Shown piece after piece: positions 38,312 through 48,312 of a stretch of DNA of 64,000 bases. A model generated the notes under the pieces. The model ran no database searches and had not been told where the DNA came from. It saw only the letters and a program-made list of their open reading frames with translations. Numbering within the stretch: position 1 is the stretch's first letter; the number at the start of each line of letters is the position of its first letter. This DNA is from Pseudomonadota bacterium (GTDB taxonomy: Bacteria > Pseudomonadota > Alphaproteobacteria > Micropepsales > Micropepsaceae): the NCBI GenBank assembly GCA_018241025.1, contig JAFEEQ010000017.1, positions 1-64,000 of the forward strand, in the 5' to 3' direction. Made by a program: the position numbers and the translations under genes.

Positions 38312-38407
38312 AATGCGGGCGGAGCGGGGATGGACGTCGCGGAGCCCGCGAGACGTTGCAAGCGGATGTGAACGTGCGATGCGGGGCGTCTCTCCGCCGG
38401 TGGGCTC

Positions 38408-40345
38408 ATGTGCGGCATTGTAGGTTTTCTGGACAAGTCCGGCGCGATGGGCTCAGACAAGCTCGGCGCCCTCATAAAGAGTATGACGGACAAGGTGGCG
38501 CATCGCGGCCCCGACGGAGATGGCACCTTCGTTGACGCCGAAAGCGGACTGGCCCTTGGTCATCGCCGCCTTGCCATCATCGACACCTCCCCCACGGGCG
38601 CGCAGCCGATGACTTCCGCCGATGGACGATGGGTCATTTCGTTCAATGGCGAAATCTACAACTACTTGGAAATGCGGCGACGGCTCGACGATAGGGCAAC
38701 GCCCCCCCATTGGCGCGGTAGCTCGGACACTGAGGTGCTGGTCGAAGCCGCCTCGGCATACGGCTTCGAGGAGATGCTCAAGCAGGCCAACGGTATGTTC
38801 GCGCTTTCGGTCTGGGACCGGCGGGAACGCACACTGTATCTCGCGCGCGATAGGATGGGAGAAAAGCCGCTCTATTACGGCTGGCAAGGTTCGACGTTCC
38901 TTTTCGCATCGGAGTTGAAGGCGCTGGTCGCGCACCCCGCGTTCGAACGGCGCATCGAACCGTCAGCGGTCTCACTTTACCTGGCGCATGGCTACGTTCC
39001 CAATCCGCTCTGCATATATCGGGGGATGGCGCAGCTGGAGCCGGGCCACTATCTCAAGGTGCGCGCCGCTGCACCGGCCGGCACGGCCCCCGAGAAGCGG
39101 GCGTATTGGATCTTGCCGCGGCCAGCACCGCAGCCGATGGAGGAGGCGGAGGCCATCGACGAGTTGGACGCGCTCCTGCGCAACGCGGTAAAGCTGCGGA
39201 TGCGCGCGGACGTGCCGATGGGTGCATTCCTGTCAGGCGGAATCGATTCGTCGACGATCGTGGCGATGATGCAGGATCAGTCGACGGATCGCGTCCGCAG
39301 CTTCTCGATCGGCTTTGCGGAAGACCAATACGATGAATCCCGTCATGCGGGCGAGGTGGCGCGCCACATCGGCACGGCCCACACCGAAATGCACGTGACC
39401 GCACAGGACGCGCTCAACGTCGTGCCGATGCTGCCGACCATGTACGACGAGCCATTCGCCGACTCGTCGCAGATTCCGACATATCTCCTGTCCAAGCTGA
39501 CGCGGCAGCATGTCACCGTGGCGCTGTCGGGCGACGGAGGCGACGAGCTCTTCGGCGGATACGACCGCTATTTCAAGTTCGAGCGGATCTGGGCACGCCG
39601 CAACCACGCACTCGACGTGCTGTGGGGACCAATATCGGCGATCGTGCATACGATTCCGCAATACGCATGGCCACTGATGGCAAGGTCTGCGTCGTTGCCG
39701 ATGGGCCGCAAGGTCAGCGCCTTGAAGGCGCGGGAAATCGCCATCCGCATTGCGACGCGCAACAAGCATGGCCTGTATACCCGCATGGTGCAGCTATGGC
39801 CGGACATGATCATACGCCGGCCGCCGCTGCCTGAGAATCCGACATTTCTCTATGGCGGGAATCTCGACGCGGCGGCGGATTCGTTCGCGGGGATGGGGTT
39901 CCTCGACACGGGCAGTTATCTGCCGGACGACGTCCTTGCAAAGGTCGATCGTGCGTCCATGGCCGTCAGTCTGGAAGGCCGCATTCCGCTGCTCGATCAC
40001 CGCATCGTGGAATTTGCCGCCCGCGCTCCCGTCGAGCTGAAGCGACGCGGCGCCACAGGCAAGTGGCTATTGCGCAAGGTGCTGGATCGGTACGTGCCGC
40101 GACCTCTTGTCGCGCGGCCTAAACAAGGCTTCGGAATTCCGCTGGAGGCATGGTTGCGCGGGCCGCTCAAGGAATGGGGTGAGAGCCTTTTGTATGACGA
40201 CTCGACGATCGTGGGCGATTTGATCGACGTACCGACCGCCCGCATGGCGTGGCGCGAGCATCAGCAAGACTATGCGGATCACAGTTACAAGCTGTGGATC
40301 GTGATGATGCTCGTGTCGTGGGCGAAAGCGTGGCAGCCGGTTTGA
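38408..40345 (+). CDS. AsnB-type glutamine amidotransferase, first of three in the locus
   Basis: 645 residues. It starts MCGIVGF, so Cys2 of the glutaminase domain is present. The ATP-PPase loop LSGGIDSS lies near residue 279. The C-terminal LPDDVLAKVDRASMAVSLEGRIPLLDH and RPKQGFGIPL are typical of AsnB-like proteins in polysaccharide loci. In such loci these enzymes are thought to amidate a uronic acid on a nucleotide sugar or lipid-linked intermediate rather than make asparagine. That role is inferred from location. Confidence 0.85.
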   Translation: MCGIVGFLDKSGAMGSDKLGALIKSMTDKVAHRGPDGDGTFVDAESGLALGHRRLAIIDTSPTGAQPMTSADGRWVISFNGEIYNYLEMRRRLDDRATPPHWRGSSDTEVLVEAASAYGFEEMLKQANGMFALSVWDRRERTLYLARDRMGEKPLYYGWQGSTFLFASELKALVAHPAFERRIEPSAVSLYLAHGYVPNPLCIYRGMAQLEPGHYLKVRAAAPAGTAPEKRAYWILPRPAPQPMEEAEAIDELDALLRNAVKLRMRADVPMGAFLSGGIDSSTIVAMMQDQSTDRVRSFSIGFAEDQYDESRHAGEVARHIGTAHTEMHVTAQDALNVVPMLPTMYDEPFADSSQIPTYLLSKLTRQHVTVALSGDGGDELFGGYDRYFKFERIWARRNHALDVLWGPISAIVHTIPQYAWPLMARSASLPMGRKVSALKAREIAIRIATRNKHGLYTRMVQLWPDMIIRRPPLPENPTFLYGGNLDAAADSFAGMGFLDTGSYLPDDVLAKVDRASMAVSLEGRIPLLDHRIVEFAARAPVELKRRGATGKWLLRKVLDRYVPRPLVARPKQGFGIPLEAWLRGPLKEWGESLLYDDSTIVGDLIDVPTARMAWREHQQDYADHSYKLWIVMMLVSWAKAWQPV

Positions 40346-40634
40346 CGTCTGGTCCAGCTTCAGCGATTTGGGTTGGAATTCCGGGGGGCGCCGTGCAATA
40401 TCCGGCCCACGCAACCGTGCGGCCGCTCGCAGGATTGAAGTGTTCCGGCTACAAGCGGTCCAGGAAACTGGGAGCGGGTCTCGGTGCCCGTTGCGTCGTG
40501 AGCGACCGACGGGGCGGCTCAATCGTAGCGCCAGGCGAATCGGTCGATTTGTCGGGCGGAGGTGTCGCGGATGTGTGCTTCGATCGCTTTGCTGGGTCGC
40601 AAGGTCCGGCTGGCGGCTTCCCGGAGATCGCGCC

Positions 40635-42137
40635 GTGGCAGGTAGCGCGGTCCGGGACGTGTCCAAGGTGCTTGTCGGTTCGCTGCTGGCGAAATCGTTC
40701 GGCATTGCGTCGATCGTCCTGTTTACGCGGTTCCTGACAAAGCAGGAGCTGGCGGTGTTTCCCGTCTTTCTCATGCTGGCCGGGCTCTGCGATCTGATCC
40801 TCACGCTCGGAATGTTCTCGCAATTCCTGCGCGAACTCCCGTCCCTTCTGCGCGAGGACTACGATCGGGCGCGCAGCCTCGTCGTCACGACCTCGGCTCT
40901 GATCCTGCTGGGAACCATAGTGCCCGCTCTGGCGGCGGTCCTGGCGCACCGTGAGATCGCGATCGTCGTCTTCGGAGATCCGTCGCAGGGATGGATCGTC
41001 ACCATGATGGTTCCGGGGTTCCTGGCCTATGTGATCTCGCGCATCGCCGATCAGATTTTGTGGGGATGCGGACAATATTCGCAGACGGCGATCGTCCAGA
41101 CTCTTGAACCCGTCGTCCGGTCGGTGTTGACGATCGGGAGTTACTTCGCGCTCGGGTTCTGGGGCGTCGTTGCAGGCGTCGTGGTCGCGCAATTCGTCAT
41201 GGCCGCGATCAGCTTCTACTTTGTGCGGAAGATTTTTCTCGGGCCGCTGCCGGCCCTTTATCCCATTCGCAAGCTCGTGATGGATTCGCTTCCCTATTAT
41301 ATCGGGAATTATCTCTCCTATTTGCGCGGGGATGGCGACAGTATCCTGATATCCCTTCTTCTGGGGCCAGCCGCGCTAGCCGAATACTTTGTGGCCAAGA
41401 CCATTTTCGCAAACGTCATGATTGTGTTTGCGGCCGTCGACCGTGTTGCGGTGGAGAGACTGGCGCGCTCGGTCAATGCACAGTTCTTCTTCGACAAGGT
41501 CACGGAATTGCACGAAAAGGTCGCCCAATCGATGGTGCCATTCGTCCTGCTGATTGCCGCGATAACCCCTTCTGCAGTGATAGTCCTGGCTGGGCCGCGC
41601 TATGCGGGCACTACCTGGACTGCCGTCGTGCTGCTCATGATTGCGCTGGTGCGATTTGCTTCGGTCGCGACCGATCGAACGGTTTACGTCTTTGTTCCGG
41701 GCAAAGTTCGGATATGGTACGCGGTCGTGGAGACGGTGACCATATTCGGCCTCGCGTTGTGGCTTGCGCCGCTGCTTGGAATCATCGGCGTGGCCATATC
41801 CCGGGTCATTTCCTGCGCCGTCAGCACCTCATTCGGGGTTGTTATGATCTACCGGCAGGCCAAGACGATAATTTCGTTCCGCACCACCCTGGTTAACCTG
41901 GTCATGGCGGCGCCGGGTACGTTGCTGGCCCTGTTCGCGATGCCCCACGGCAGCGACACGGTCAGTGCAATCGCCTGGTCGGCGGCCGCGGCGACGGTAT
42001 GGTGCGTTTCGTTCGCCGTTCTGAGTTATATATTCAACCGTCCGGGCTTTGAATTTCTTCTGGCGAGCCTCCTGCGAAGGATCGGCCGGCCCATGGCGGT
42101 TTTCGGTGCCTCGAGAAGCAGCGGTTCGGGATATTGA
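40635..42137 (+). CDS. Wzx-type polysaccharide flippase (MOP superfamily)
   Basis: About 500 residues with 12-14 predicted helices, for example VFLMLAGLCDLILTLGMFSQ, LVVTTSALILLGTIVPALAAVL, VPFVLLIAAITPSAVIVLAG. The pattern DVSKVLVGSLLAKSFG at the N-terminus, and a four-residue turn before each amphipathic pair, suit polysaccharide translocases. It flips the lipid-linked repeat unit. The GTG at 40635 has GGAG 8 nt upstream; the open frame extends back to 40368, but that part does not look like protein. Confidence 0.8.
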   Translation: MAGSAVRDVSKVLVGSLLAKSFGIASIVLFTRFLTKQELAVFPVFLMLAGLCDLILTLGMFSQFLRELPSLLREDYDRARSLVVTTSALILLGTIVPALAAVLAHREIAIVVFGDPSQGWIVTMMVPGFLAYVISRIADQILWGCGQYSQTAIVQTLEPVVRSVLTIGSYFALGFWGVVAGVVVAQFVMAAISFYFVRKIFLGPLPALYPIRKLVMDSLPYYIGNYLSYLRGDGDSILISLLLGPAALAEYFVAKTIFANVMIVFAAVDRVAVERLARSVNAQFFFDKVTELHEKVAQSMVPFVLLIAAITPSAVIVLAGPRYAGTTWTAVVLLMIALVRFASVATDRTVYVFVPGKVRIWYAVVETVTIFGLALWLAPLLGIIGVAISRVISCAVSTSFGVVMIYRQAKTIISFRTTLVNLVMAAPGTLLALFAMPHGSDTVSAIAWSAAAATVWCVSFAVLSYIFNRPGFEFLLASLLRRIGRPMAVFGASRSSGSGY

Positions 42138-42139
42138 AC

Positions 42140-43537
42140 ATGGCGTATGCGGATCGAGAGATGCGGGCCAACGCGGTAACCAAAAATTCGGCGTCGCCCA
42201 TCCATTCTGGGACGGTCGCCTTGAGCGAAATTTGCCTGCTGCTCCTTGTGGCCGCGATACCCTTTGCAGCCTTGCCCTTGATGAACTTCGCACCTCTGCT
42301 GTCGGGGCTCACGCTACCGGTCCTGCTCGGACTGATCATGATGGGCGGGTTCGCGCTGGATCGCCGGTCCTACAAGTTTGTAGATCCACTGGAGCGTGGG
42401 GCGATACTGGCTTTCTTGGTTTTCGCCGGGTTCAGTGCGATCTGCTTCCTGCGTTCGATCCCGCATCTGGCGACGTTTAACGCCGTATTTCCGAAGTTTT
42501 TCTCCACTGACGTCGCTTCCTACGTGAAGAATTCTCTGATTGGCCCTTTTCTCTATGCGTCGACCTTCCTATTCGTTGTGAAAAACATGAGTAGACCTGC
42601 CGCGATGACCCGGCTGTTCGATGCGGTTGTCCTGGCCATGGGTTTGCTATCCATTATTTTGCTGGCCATGGCGATCTTGAACCCGCAATACCTGTTGACC
42701 ACCAATCGGGTGGGCATGGTTGTGCTCTGTGAGAACGCGGTAAACATGCACTACACCGACGTCGGCACGATGTTTGAATTGTCGTGCCCGGCACTGGTCT
42801 ACATGTCCATCAAGCGAGGCGGCTGGTACCAGATCGTATATCTTCTGGCGCTGATTGCCGTTATAATCGTTCAAGCTCGCACGGCGCTCTACATCTTTAT
42901 ATTGGTCAGCGTATTGGCGTTGTTGGCTACGGGCCGGGCAGGCACCTTGTTCAAGTGGGCGCCTGTGATCGGCGTGGCGGCCTTCATCTTTCTTGGCTCG
43001 CTACTTTTTCGACTTCTCTTCAAGGGATTCGCAGCTCACTCAGAGTTCTCGCTCGCGCAGTTCCTGTCCGGGCGAAACACTTTGATTTGGCTGCCCCTGG
43101 CTGTCGAATGGCTCTCCAATCCGTCGCGACTATTTTGGGGCGTGGGACTTCACGGTATGTTGATTTCTTCCTTTCTTCAGCGCGGGATGACGCTGCAGGT
43201 GGCGGAAGCACATAATGCCTTTCTGGAGTTTTTCCTCGACAATGGCATCATTATGACCGGAATGTTGCTTTGCCTTCTCTTCGCATGGTTCATTTGGGCC
43301 GTCCGTCTCGGTCGGAAACTCCACAGCGGACTCTACTGGGTCATGCTCCTGGGTCCCATCGGCTTCTTGATAAGTTGCATTACGGGCCGACACTTCTATC
43401 CGAATGTTGAGAACATGATGCTGTTCCCGATGTTGGGGGCGTATGTGAATGCAGCCCGGCTTGCGCTTTATTCCAACGCACCGTCTAAAGCCGCCGCCCC
43501 GACCAAAGGGCGAGGGGGAGCGCGGCCTTCGGCATGA
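42140..43537 (+). CDS. Wzy/O-antigen-ligase-like polymerase
   Basis: 465 residues, 10-12 hydrophobic segments (LSEICLLLLVAAIPFAALPLM, LTLPVLLGLIMMGGFAL, IVYLLALIAVIIVQARTALYIF). A central loop GRNTLIWLPLAVEWLSNPSRLFWGVGLHGM and then EAHNAFLEFFLDNG carries the conserved His-Asn element of O-antigen ligase/polymerase proteins. The ATG lies 2 nt past the flippase stop; a second ATG at 42161 is possible. It polymerises repeat units in the periplasm. Confidence 0.82.
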   Translation: MAYADREMRANAVTKNSASPIHSGTVALSEICLLLLVAAIPFAALPLMNFAPLLSGLTLPVLLGLIMMGGFALDRRSYKFVDPLERGAILAFLVFAGFSAICFLRSIPHLATFNAVFPKFFSTDVASYVKNSLIGPFLYASTFLFVVKNMSRPAAMTRLFDAVVLAMGLLSIILLAMAILNPQYLLTTNRVGMVVLCENAVNMHYTDVGTMFELSCPALVYMSIKRGGWYQIVYLLALIAVIIVQARTALYIFILVSVLALLATGRAGTLFKWAPVIGVAAFIFLGSLLFRLLFKGFAAHSEFSLAQFLSGRNTLIWLPLAVEWLSNPSRLFWGVGLHGMLISSFLQRGMTLQVAEAHNAFLEFFLDNGIIMTGMLLCLLFAWFIWAVRLGRKLHSGLYWVMLLGPIGFLISCITGRHFYPNVENMMLFPMLGAYVNAARLALYSNAPSKAAAPTKGRGGARPSA

Positions 43538-44676
43538 GAATCGTGTTCATGGACTTCGATTTGCCCCAATACCTTCGCGATGCCCAGCATCCCGCCGGTG
43601 GTTCGTGCATCCAGCTCGACTTGCTGCTTCGGGTGCTTTCGCGAAATGGGCAGAGCGTGGGTGTGCTGACCTGGCGCGGCGCAAACGAATATGTCGGGCC
43701 GCAGGCCGTCTGCGATTTAGTCGAAACGTACGATCCGTCGGGAGGAACGCCGAGAATTCAATTCGTGACTCAACGGGTGCCGAGGGTTCTTGCCGCCGCG
43801 CGGTCCTACGCGCCCGATGTCCTGATTCAGTCCTGCGCCGGCATCCCCACTGGCATGATGGCGTATGTCGCCTGGCGGCTGGGCGTTCCCTTCGTATATC
43901 GTGCGGCGGCCGACAGCGACGCCGACGGCGGATATGCGGGCTACCTGACGGTCCTCGAACAATGGGGATATCGTTACGGTTTGAACCGGGCGGACCTGGT
44001 CATCTGTCAGAACGACCGTCAGCGGGATGAATTTCATCGCCGGTATCCGCGCAAACCACTCTTGCGGCTCGACAATGCGATCGACGTACCGCAGGTTCCC
44101 GGCGGACCGAAGCCGAGGGTGCAGCGGGGTTATGTGTCTTGGCTGGGCAATTTCCGATACATCAAGAATGTTGGAATGCTCTTTCGGGTCGCACGCCAGC
44201 TCCCGCATATCGAATTTCATGTGGCCGGCGGAATGGGGAAATGTCCGGATCCCGAAACCGCCGCCGCGCTTGAAGGCCTAAAATCCCTGGCCAATGTTCG
44301 CCTGCTGGGTTACGTCAAGCGTAAGGATGTCTTTGCGCTCCTTGCGGGATCCGCCGCAACGCTTTGCACCTCGTACGCGGAAGGCTTCCCCAACACCTTT
44401 CTTGAGTCACTCGCGATGGGCACGCCAGTGATCACGCGGATGGGCGTGGATCCGAATTCGATGGTGGCGCGCAACAAGCTGGGCTTCGTTTCCAGCGACG
44501 AGGCAGACATGGTTGCGAATGTGCGACGCATCTGGGATATGGAAGCGGCCGATTTCGACGACCTCGCCGCCCGGTGTCGCGACTACGTTACGACTCATCA
44601 TAGCCCCGAGATCGTCGCCAACAAGCTGATTCCCGCCTTGGAGCGCCTGACGCTGGAACGGGCGCGCAAGCGTTAA
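43534..44676 (+). CDS. GT4-family glycosyltransferase
   Basis: 380 residues, start in ATGA overlap with the polymerase stop. GT-B fold: an N-terminal half with GGSCIQLDLLLRVLSRNG and a C-terminal donor half with GYVSWLGNFRYIKNVGML and the EGFPNTFLE motif (Ex7E). It transfers a sugar from a nucleotide donor to the lipid-linked chain; donor unknown. Retaining stereochemistry is known for the family. Confidence 0.85.
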   Translation: MRIVFMDFDLPQYLRDAQHPAGGSCIQLDLLLRVLSRNGQSVGVLTWRGANEYVGPQAVCDLVETYDPSGGTPRIQFVTQRVPRVLAAARSYAPDVLIQSCAGIPTGMMAYVAWRLGVPFVYRAAADSDADGGYAGYLTVLEQWGYRYGLNRADLVICQNDRQRDEFHRRYPRKPLLRLDNAIDVPQVPGGPKPRVQRGYVSWLGNFRYIKNVGMLFRVARQLPHIEFHVAGGMGKCPDPETAAALEGLKSLANVRLLGYVKRKDVFALLAGSAATLCTSYAEGFPNTFLESLAMGTPVITRMGVDPNSMVARNKLGFVSSDEADMVANVRRIWDMEAADFDDLAARCRDYVTTHHSPEIVANKLIPALERLTLERARKR

Positions 44677-44759
44677 TTGGATTGCGCGGATCGTTTGGGC
44701 GCGATGGGGCTGGCGATCTGGTTGAGATTGGGTTTGATGAGCTGAAGGCAGGTGCGAAC

Positions 44760-45854
44760 GTGCGGATCTTGCAGATCATCGATTCCCTTCGCGCCGGCGG
44801 CAAGGAGCGCCAGCTGATCGAGTTGCTGAGGGTACTCGCTCCACTGCCCGAGTTTGCGTGCGAACTCGTGGTGATGTCCGACGACATGCACTACGAATTG
44901 CCGCCGAAACTCGAACTGTCGCCGTACAGACTTGTCCGCCACCGAAGGCTCGATGCCGGTATTTATCGGCACCTCGATCGCATTCTGCAGTCCGTGAAAC
45001 CCGATATCGTTCATTCCTGGAGCTCGATGTGTACCGTGTACGCCGCACCCATGGCGTGGTGGCGCGGCGCCCGGTTCATCAACGGTCAAATCCGCGATGC
45101 CCGGCCTGGAATCGATCTCCGCGATCCGGATTATCTGCGCGCAAGGTTGATGCTTCCCTTCACCGACGTGGTGGTTGCCAATAGTCAGGCGGGCCTACGC
45201 GCCTATCGCATACCTCAACGCAAGGGAGTGGTGATTCACAACGGCTATCGTGCCGATCGCTTCACGGGATTGCCGAGCGTGCAAGGCGTGCGCGCCGAAC
45301 TGGGCATCGGCACGCGCTTCGTCGTCGGAATGGTGGGCTCCTTCTCCCATTTGAAGGACTATGAAAGCTTCTTTTCGGCAGCACTTCGTCTGATCGAACT
45401 TCGGGACGATGTCACGTTCGTGGCGATGGGAGACGGGCCCGATTTGCCGAAGTTCCAGAGCCGCTTCAGCGTACATCCGCGGATGCGGCTACTAGGGCGC
45501 CGCGCGGACATCGAGCGAATCGTCAATGCGTTCGATGTCGGGGTATTGCTTTCGACGGCTGGCGAAGGGAGTCCGAATGCGGTCGCCGAATATATGATGC
45601 TTAGCAAGCCGGTGGTGGCTACCGATGAAGGGGGCACGCCGGAGTTGGTGATCGATGGGGTGACAGGATACCTGGTGCGCAATCGCGACACCGCGTCCAT
45701 CGTAGATTGGATTTCAGCGCTCCTGGGCGACTCCGCCCTTGCCAACCGCCTTGGCGCGCGCGGCCGCCTTCGGATCACGGACGAGTATTCCATCGAACGG
45801 ATGCAGGAGGCCTATGCAGGGCTATATCGTCGCCTCGAGCGCGGCCGGTCATGA
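44760..45854 (+). CDS. GT4-family glycosyltransferase
   Basis: 364 residues from GTG 44760. The in-frame extension to 44682 does not look like an N-terminus, while VRILQIIDSLRAGGKERQLIELL does. Donor-site motif EGSPNAVAEYMMLSKPVVATDEGG. IVHSWSSMCTVYAAPMAW is the acceptor-domain loop common in this group. It lies 83 bp after the previous transferase. Confidence 0.85.
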   Translation: MRILQIIDSLRAGGKERQLIELLRVLAPLPEFACELVVMSDDMHYELPPKLELSPYRLVRHRRLDAGIYRHLDRILQSVKPDIVHSWSSMCTVYAAPMAWWRGARFINGQIRDARPGIDLRDPDYLRARLMLPFTDVVVANSQAGLRAYRIPQRKGVVIHNGYRADRFTGLPSVQGVRAELGIGTRFVVGMVGSFSHLKDYESFFSAALRLIELRDDVTFVAMGDGPDLPKFQSRFSVHPRMRLLGRRADIERIVNAFDVGVLLSTAGEGSPNAVAEYMMLSKPVVATDEGGTPELVIDGVTGYLVRNRDTASIVDWISALLGDSALANRLGARGRLRITDEYSIERMQEAYAGLYRRLERGRS

Positions 45855-46000
45855 TCGAGCGGGAGCGGCCGCTCCGGCGAGTGGGCGGACGACAGCGGCG
45901 CGGTTTGAAGCTCGTGCAAAAGCATGTTCCGCGTGCCGGTTCGTCGGCTCCCGGTGGAAGTGGTCTGGGTTGGTAAAGTGAGCCATGGTGAAACCGCGAA

Positions 46001-47149
46001 ATGAATCGTAAACCCGTCATCTTGCTGGTCGGTCCGTGGCCTCCCAATATCGGAGGGCCCACAACGTTCATGGTCAACCTCGCCCAGTCCGCGCTCCAAC
46101 AACGATATGCGTTCGTCCCATTCACAACTTCGCGCCCACGCAGGAGGACGTCCGCGGGACAATACGGCTATGGCACGATCTTCACCGGCGGTTTGCGGCG
46201 GCTGGTCGTCGTCGTTGCCGTGACGCTGTGGCACATGGCGATATATCCGTTCGTCCTAGTGCTGCGGCAGCCCAGCGTCGTTCAGGTACAGGCTTCCGAT
46301 TTTCAGGCGTTCTGGGAAGCGGCTTACTATGCCGGCATGGCGAAGCGATTCCGGATACCGGTTTCGTTTCGCCTGGGTGGCTCCTTCGACCATTTTTACG
46401 ATTCCTCGAGCGAGTGGGTCCGGCGCATGATCCGCGCCGTGCTGCGCTGGCCCGGGCTGGTGGTCGTCCAATCCGAAAATTGGAGGCGCTACCTCTCCGG
46501 GCTCGGCCGCAAGAACGCGGTCGCGGTCCTGCCGAATGCCATCGCTGACTCGCTGCCCGGCCCACGTCGCGAATATCGCGAATCGAGCCCGGCCTGCCTT
46601 TTCATCGCTGGACCTGAGGCGGAATGGAAAGGCATGGAGGAAGTCATCGTCGCGATGGCGGCGCTCAAGCAGCGCGGGATCGACGTGCGATTCCGGCTGG
46701 TCGCAATTCTACCGCACTTGCAGGCGCGCATCTTGGAACAGGGCTTCGGCGACTTTGCGCAGATCGAAGGTATACTGACGCATGATCGCATGCTCGATGC
46801 GATGCGGTCCTGCGACATATTCCTCATGCCGTCGCACGGCGAGGGCTTCCCGAACTCGCTGATCGAAGCCATGGCATGCGGCCAAGCTTGCATCGTTACG
46901 GCCGTGGGTGCAATTCCGGAGATCGTCGACGACGGTGGCGCACTGGTCATCCCGGTGGGCGACGGCCAGGCCCTCGCGACCGCTATCGAAACGCTGATAT
47001 GTTCACCTGCGAAGCTCCGCGAACTGGGCGAGCGTGGCCGCCAAATCGTCCAGGCGCGCTATACTCAAAGTACCGTCCTGCCGATCCTCGACCGCGCATG
47101 GCAAGAATTGCTGTCCAGTTCCGCGGTCGGGCGGCCGATTGCAAAATGA
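46001..47149 (+). CDS. GT4-family glycosyltransferase
   Basis: 382 residues. N-terminal VILLVGPWPPNIGGPTTFMVNLA; donor domain with SHGEGFPNSLIEAMACGQACIVTAVGAIPE. The acceptor half includes membrane-facing hydrophobic residues (LVVVVAVTLWHMAIYPFVLV). It follows the previous transferase after 146 bp, in which I see no gene. Confidence 0.85.
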   Translation: MNRKPVILLVGPWPPNIGGPTTFMVNLAQSALQQRYAFVPFTTSRPRRRTSAGQYGYGTIFTGGLRRLVVVVAVTLWHMAIYPFVLVLRQPSVVQVQASDFQAFWEAAYYAGMAKRFRIPVSFRLGGSFDHFYDSSSEWVRRMIRAVLRWPGLVVVQSENWRRYLSGLGRKNAVAVLPNAIADSLPGPRREYRESSPACLFIAGPEAEWKGMEEVIVAMAALKQRGIDVRFRLVAILPHLQARILEQGFGDFAQIEGILTHDRMLDAMRSCDIFLMPSHGEGFPNSLIEAMACGQACIVTAVGAIPEIVDDGGALVIPVGDGQALATAIETLICSPAKLRELGERGRQIVQARYTQSTVLPILDRAWQELLSSSAVGRPIAK

Positions 47150-47288
47150 CCCGGTCGATGACGTCGAGTCCCGAATGGGCCGAGTTGGATCCGCGGCATT
47201 CTTTGACGGGTTGGCTCGCATTTGGCATGCGTTTTGTCCCCGCCTTGGCATGTTTCGTGCTTACGCTCCATCGTTTAAAGGACTGGTG

Positions 47289-48287
47289 ATGATACCCGAC
47301 CACATCGGCTTTCTCCGCTGCCCAAAGACTGGCGAACGTCTCGTCCTCGCCGACACCACCTTGATCGATGGGCGCGTCGAAAGCGGAGTCCTGCGTTCGG
47401 ATCGGTCGGGAAATGAATATCCGATCATCAATTTCATCCCGCGTTTTGTGCCGATGCAAAACTACACGTCCAACTTTGGCCTCGAGTGGAATGTTCATTC
47501 TCGCACCCAATATGACGGCACGAGTGGGCATGATCTTTCCCGTCAGCGTTTCTTCGACGAGACCGGGTGGCCGGAGAATCTGAGCGGTGAGACGATTCTG
47601 GAAGTCGGGTCTGGATCCGGTCGATTTACCGAGCATGCGCTCAAGACCGGAGCAACGATTTGTTCCTTCGATTTTTCGAACGCGGTCGACGCGAACTACA
47701 GGTCAAACGGAACGTATCGCAATCTCTGTCTTGTGCAGGCGAGCGTCTTCGAAATGCCGTTCGTGGCGGGGAGCTTTGACCGAGCGTATTGCTTCGGCGT
47801 TTTGCAGCATACCCCGGCGCCGCGCCGGGCGTTCGACGCTATCGCGACGATGGTAAAGCCCGGCGGACAGGTCGTCGCCGACATCTATGAATTCTACCGA
47901 TGGGTTCTCTTGAATCCGCTGAAGTACGCCGTGCGCGCGTTTACGCGCAAAGTTGAGCCGCAACGGCTCTATTCCGGCGTCAAGCGTCACGTCGACCGCA
48001 TGTGGCCGCTTGCAAGGCAGATACGTCGTGTTCCCGGAATTGGAGCGTCGCTGAATTGGCATCTGCTACTGGTGGCGGATTATTCGCGGGAATTGCCCGA
48101 CGTGGACGAAGAGTCCCTGAAGTCCTGGTCCTATTTGGACACGTTCGACATGCTCTCGCCCATGTACGACAGCCCCAAATCGATCCGCACGTTCCGCCGC
48201 TGGTTCCGGGAGGGCGGTTATGTCGAGATCGACGTTCGCAAGGGTTGGAATGGCGTCCAGGGACGCGGCAGGCGTCCGTCGGCGTAG
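47289..48287 (+). CDS. SAM-dependent methyltransferase with a Trm112-like N-terminal segment
   Basis: 332 residues. The N-terminal IGFLRCPKTGERLVL...YPIINFIPRFV is a Trm112p-like small domain. Then come ILEVGSGSGRFTEHAL (SAM motif I), FDFSNAVDAN and FDRAYCFGVLQHTPAPRRAF. It likely methylates a saccharide. The ATG at 47289 (or GTG 47286) was chosen because the frame upstream does not resemble protein. Confidence 0.82.
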   Translation: MIPDHIGFLRCPKTGERLVLADTTLIDGRVESGVLRSDRSGNEYPIINFIPRFVPMQNYTSNFGLEWNVHSRTQYDGTSGHDLSRQRFFDETGWPENLSGETILEVGSGSGRFTEHALKTGATICSFDFSNAVDANYRSNGTYRNLCLVQASVFEMPFVAGSFDRAYCFGVLQHTPAPRRAFDAIATMVKPGGQVVADIYEFYRWVLLNPLKYAVRAFTRKVEPQRLYSGVKRHVDRMWPLARQIRRVPGIGASLNWHLLLVADYSRELPDVDEESLKSWSYLDTFDMLSPMYDSPKSIRTFRRWFREGGYVEIDVRKGWNGVQGRGRRPSA

Positions 48288-48312
48288 GCGAAGGCTGGGG
48301 GCTCCGTTTCGC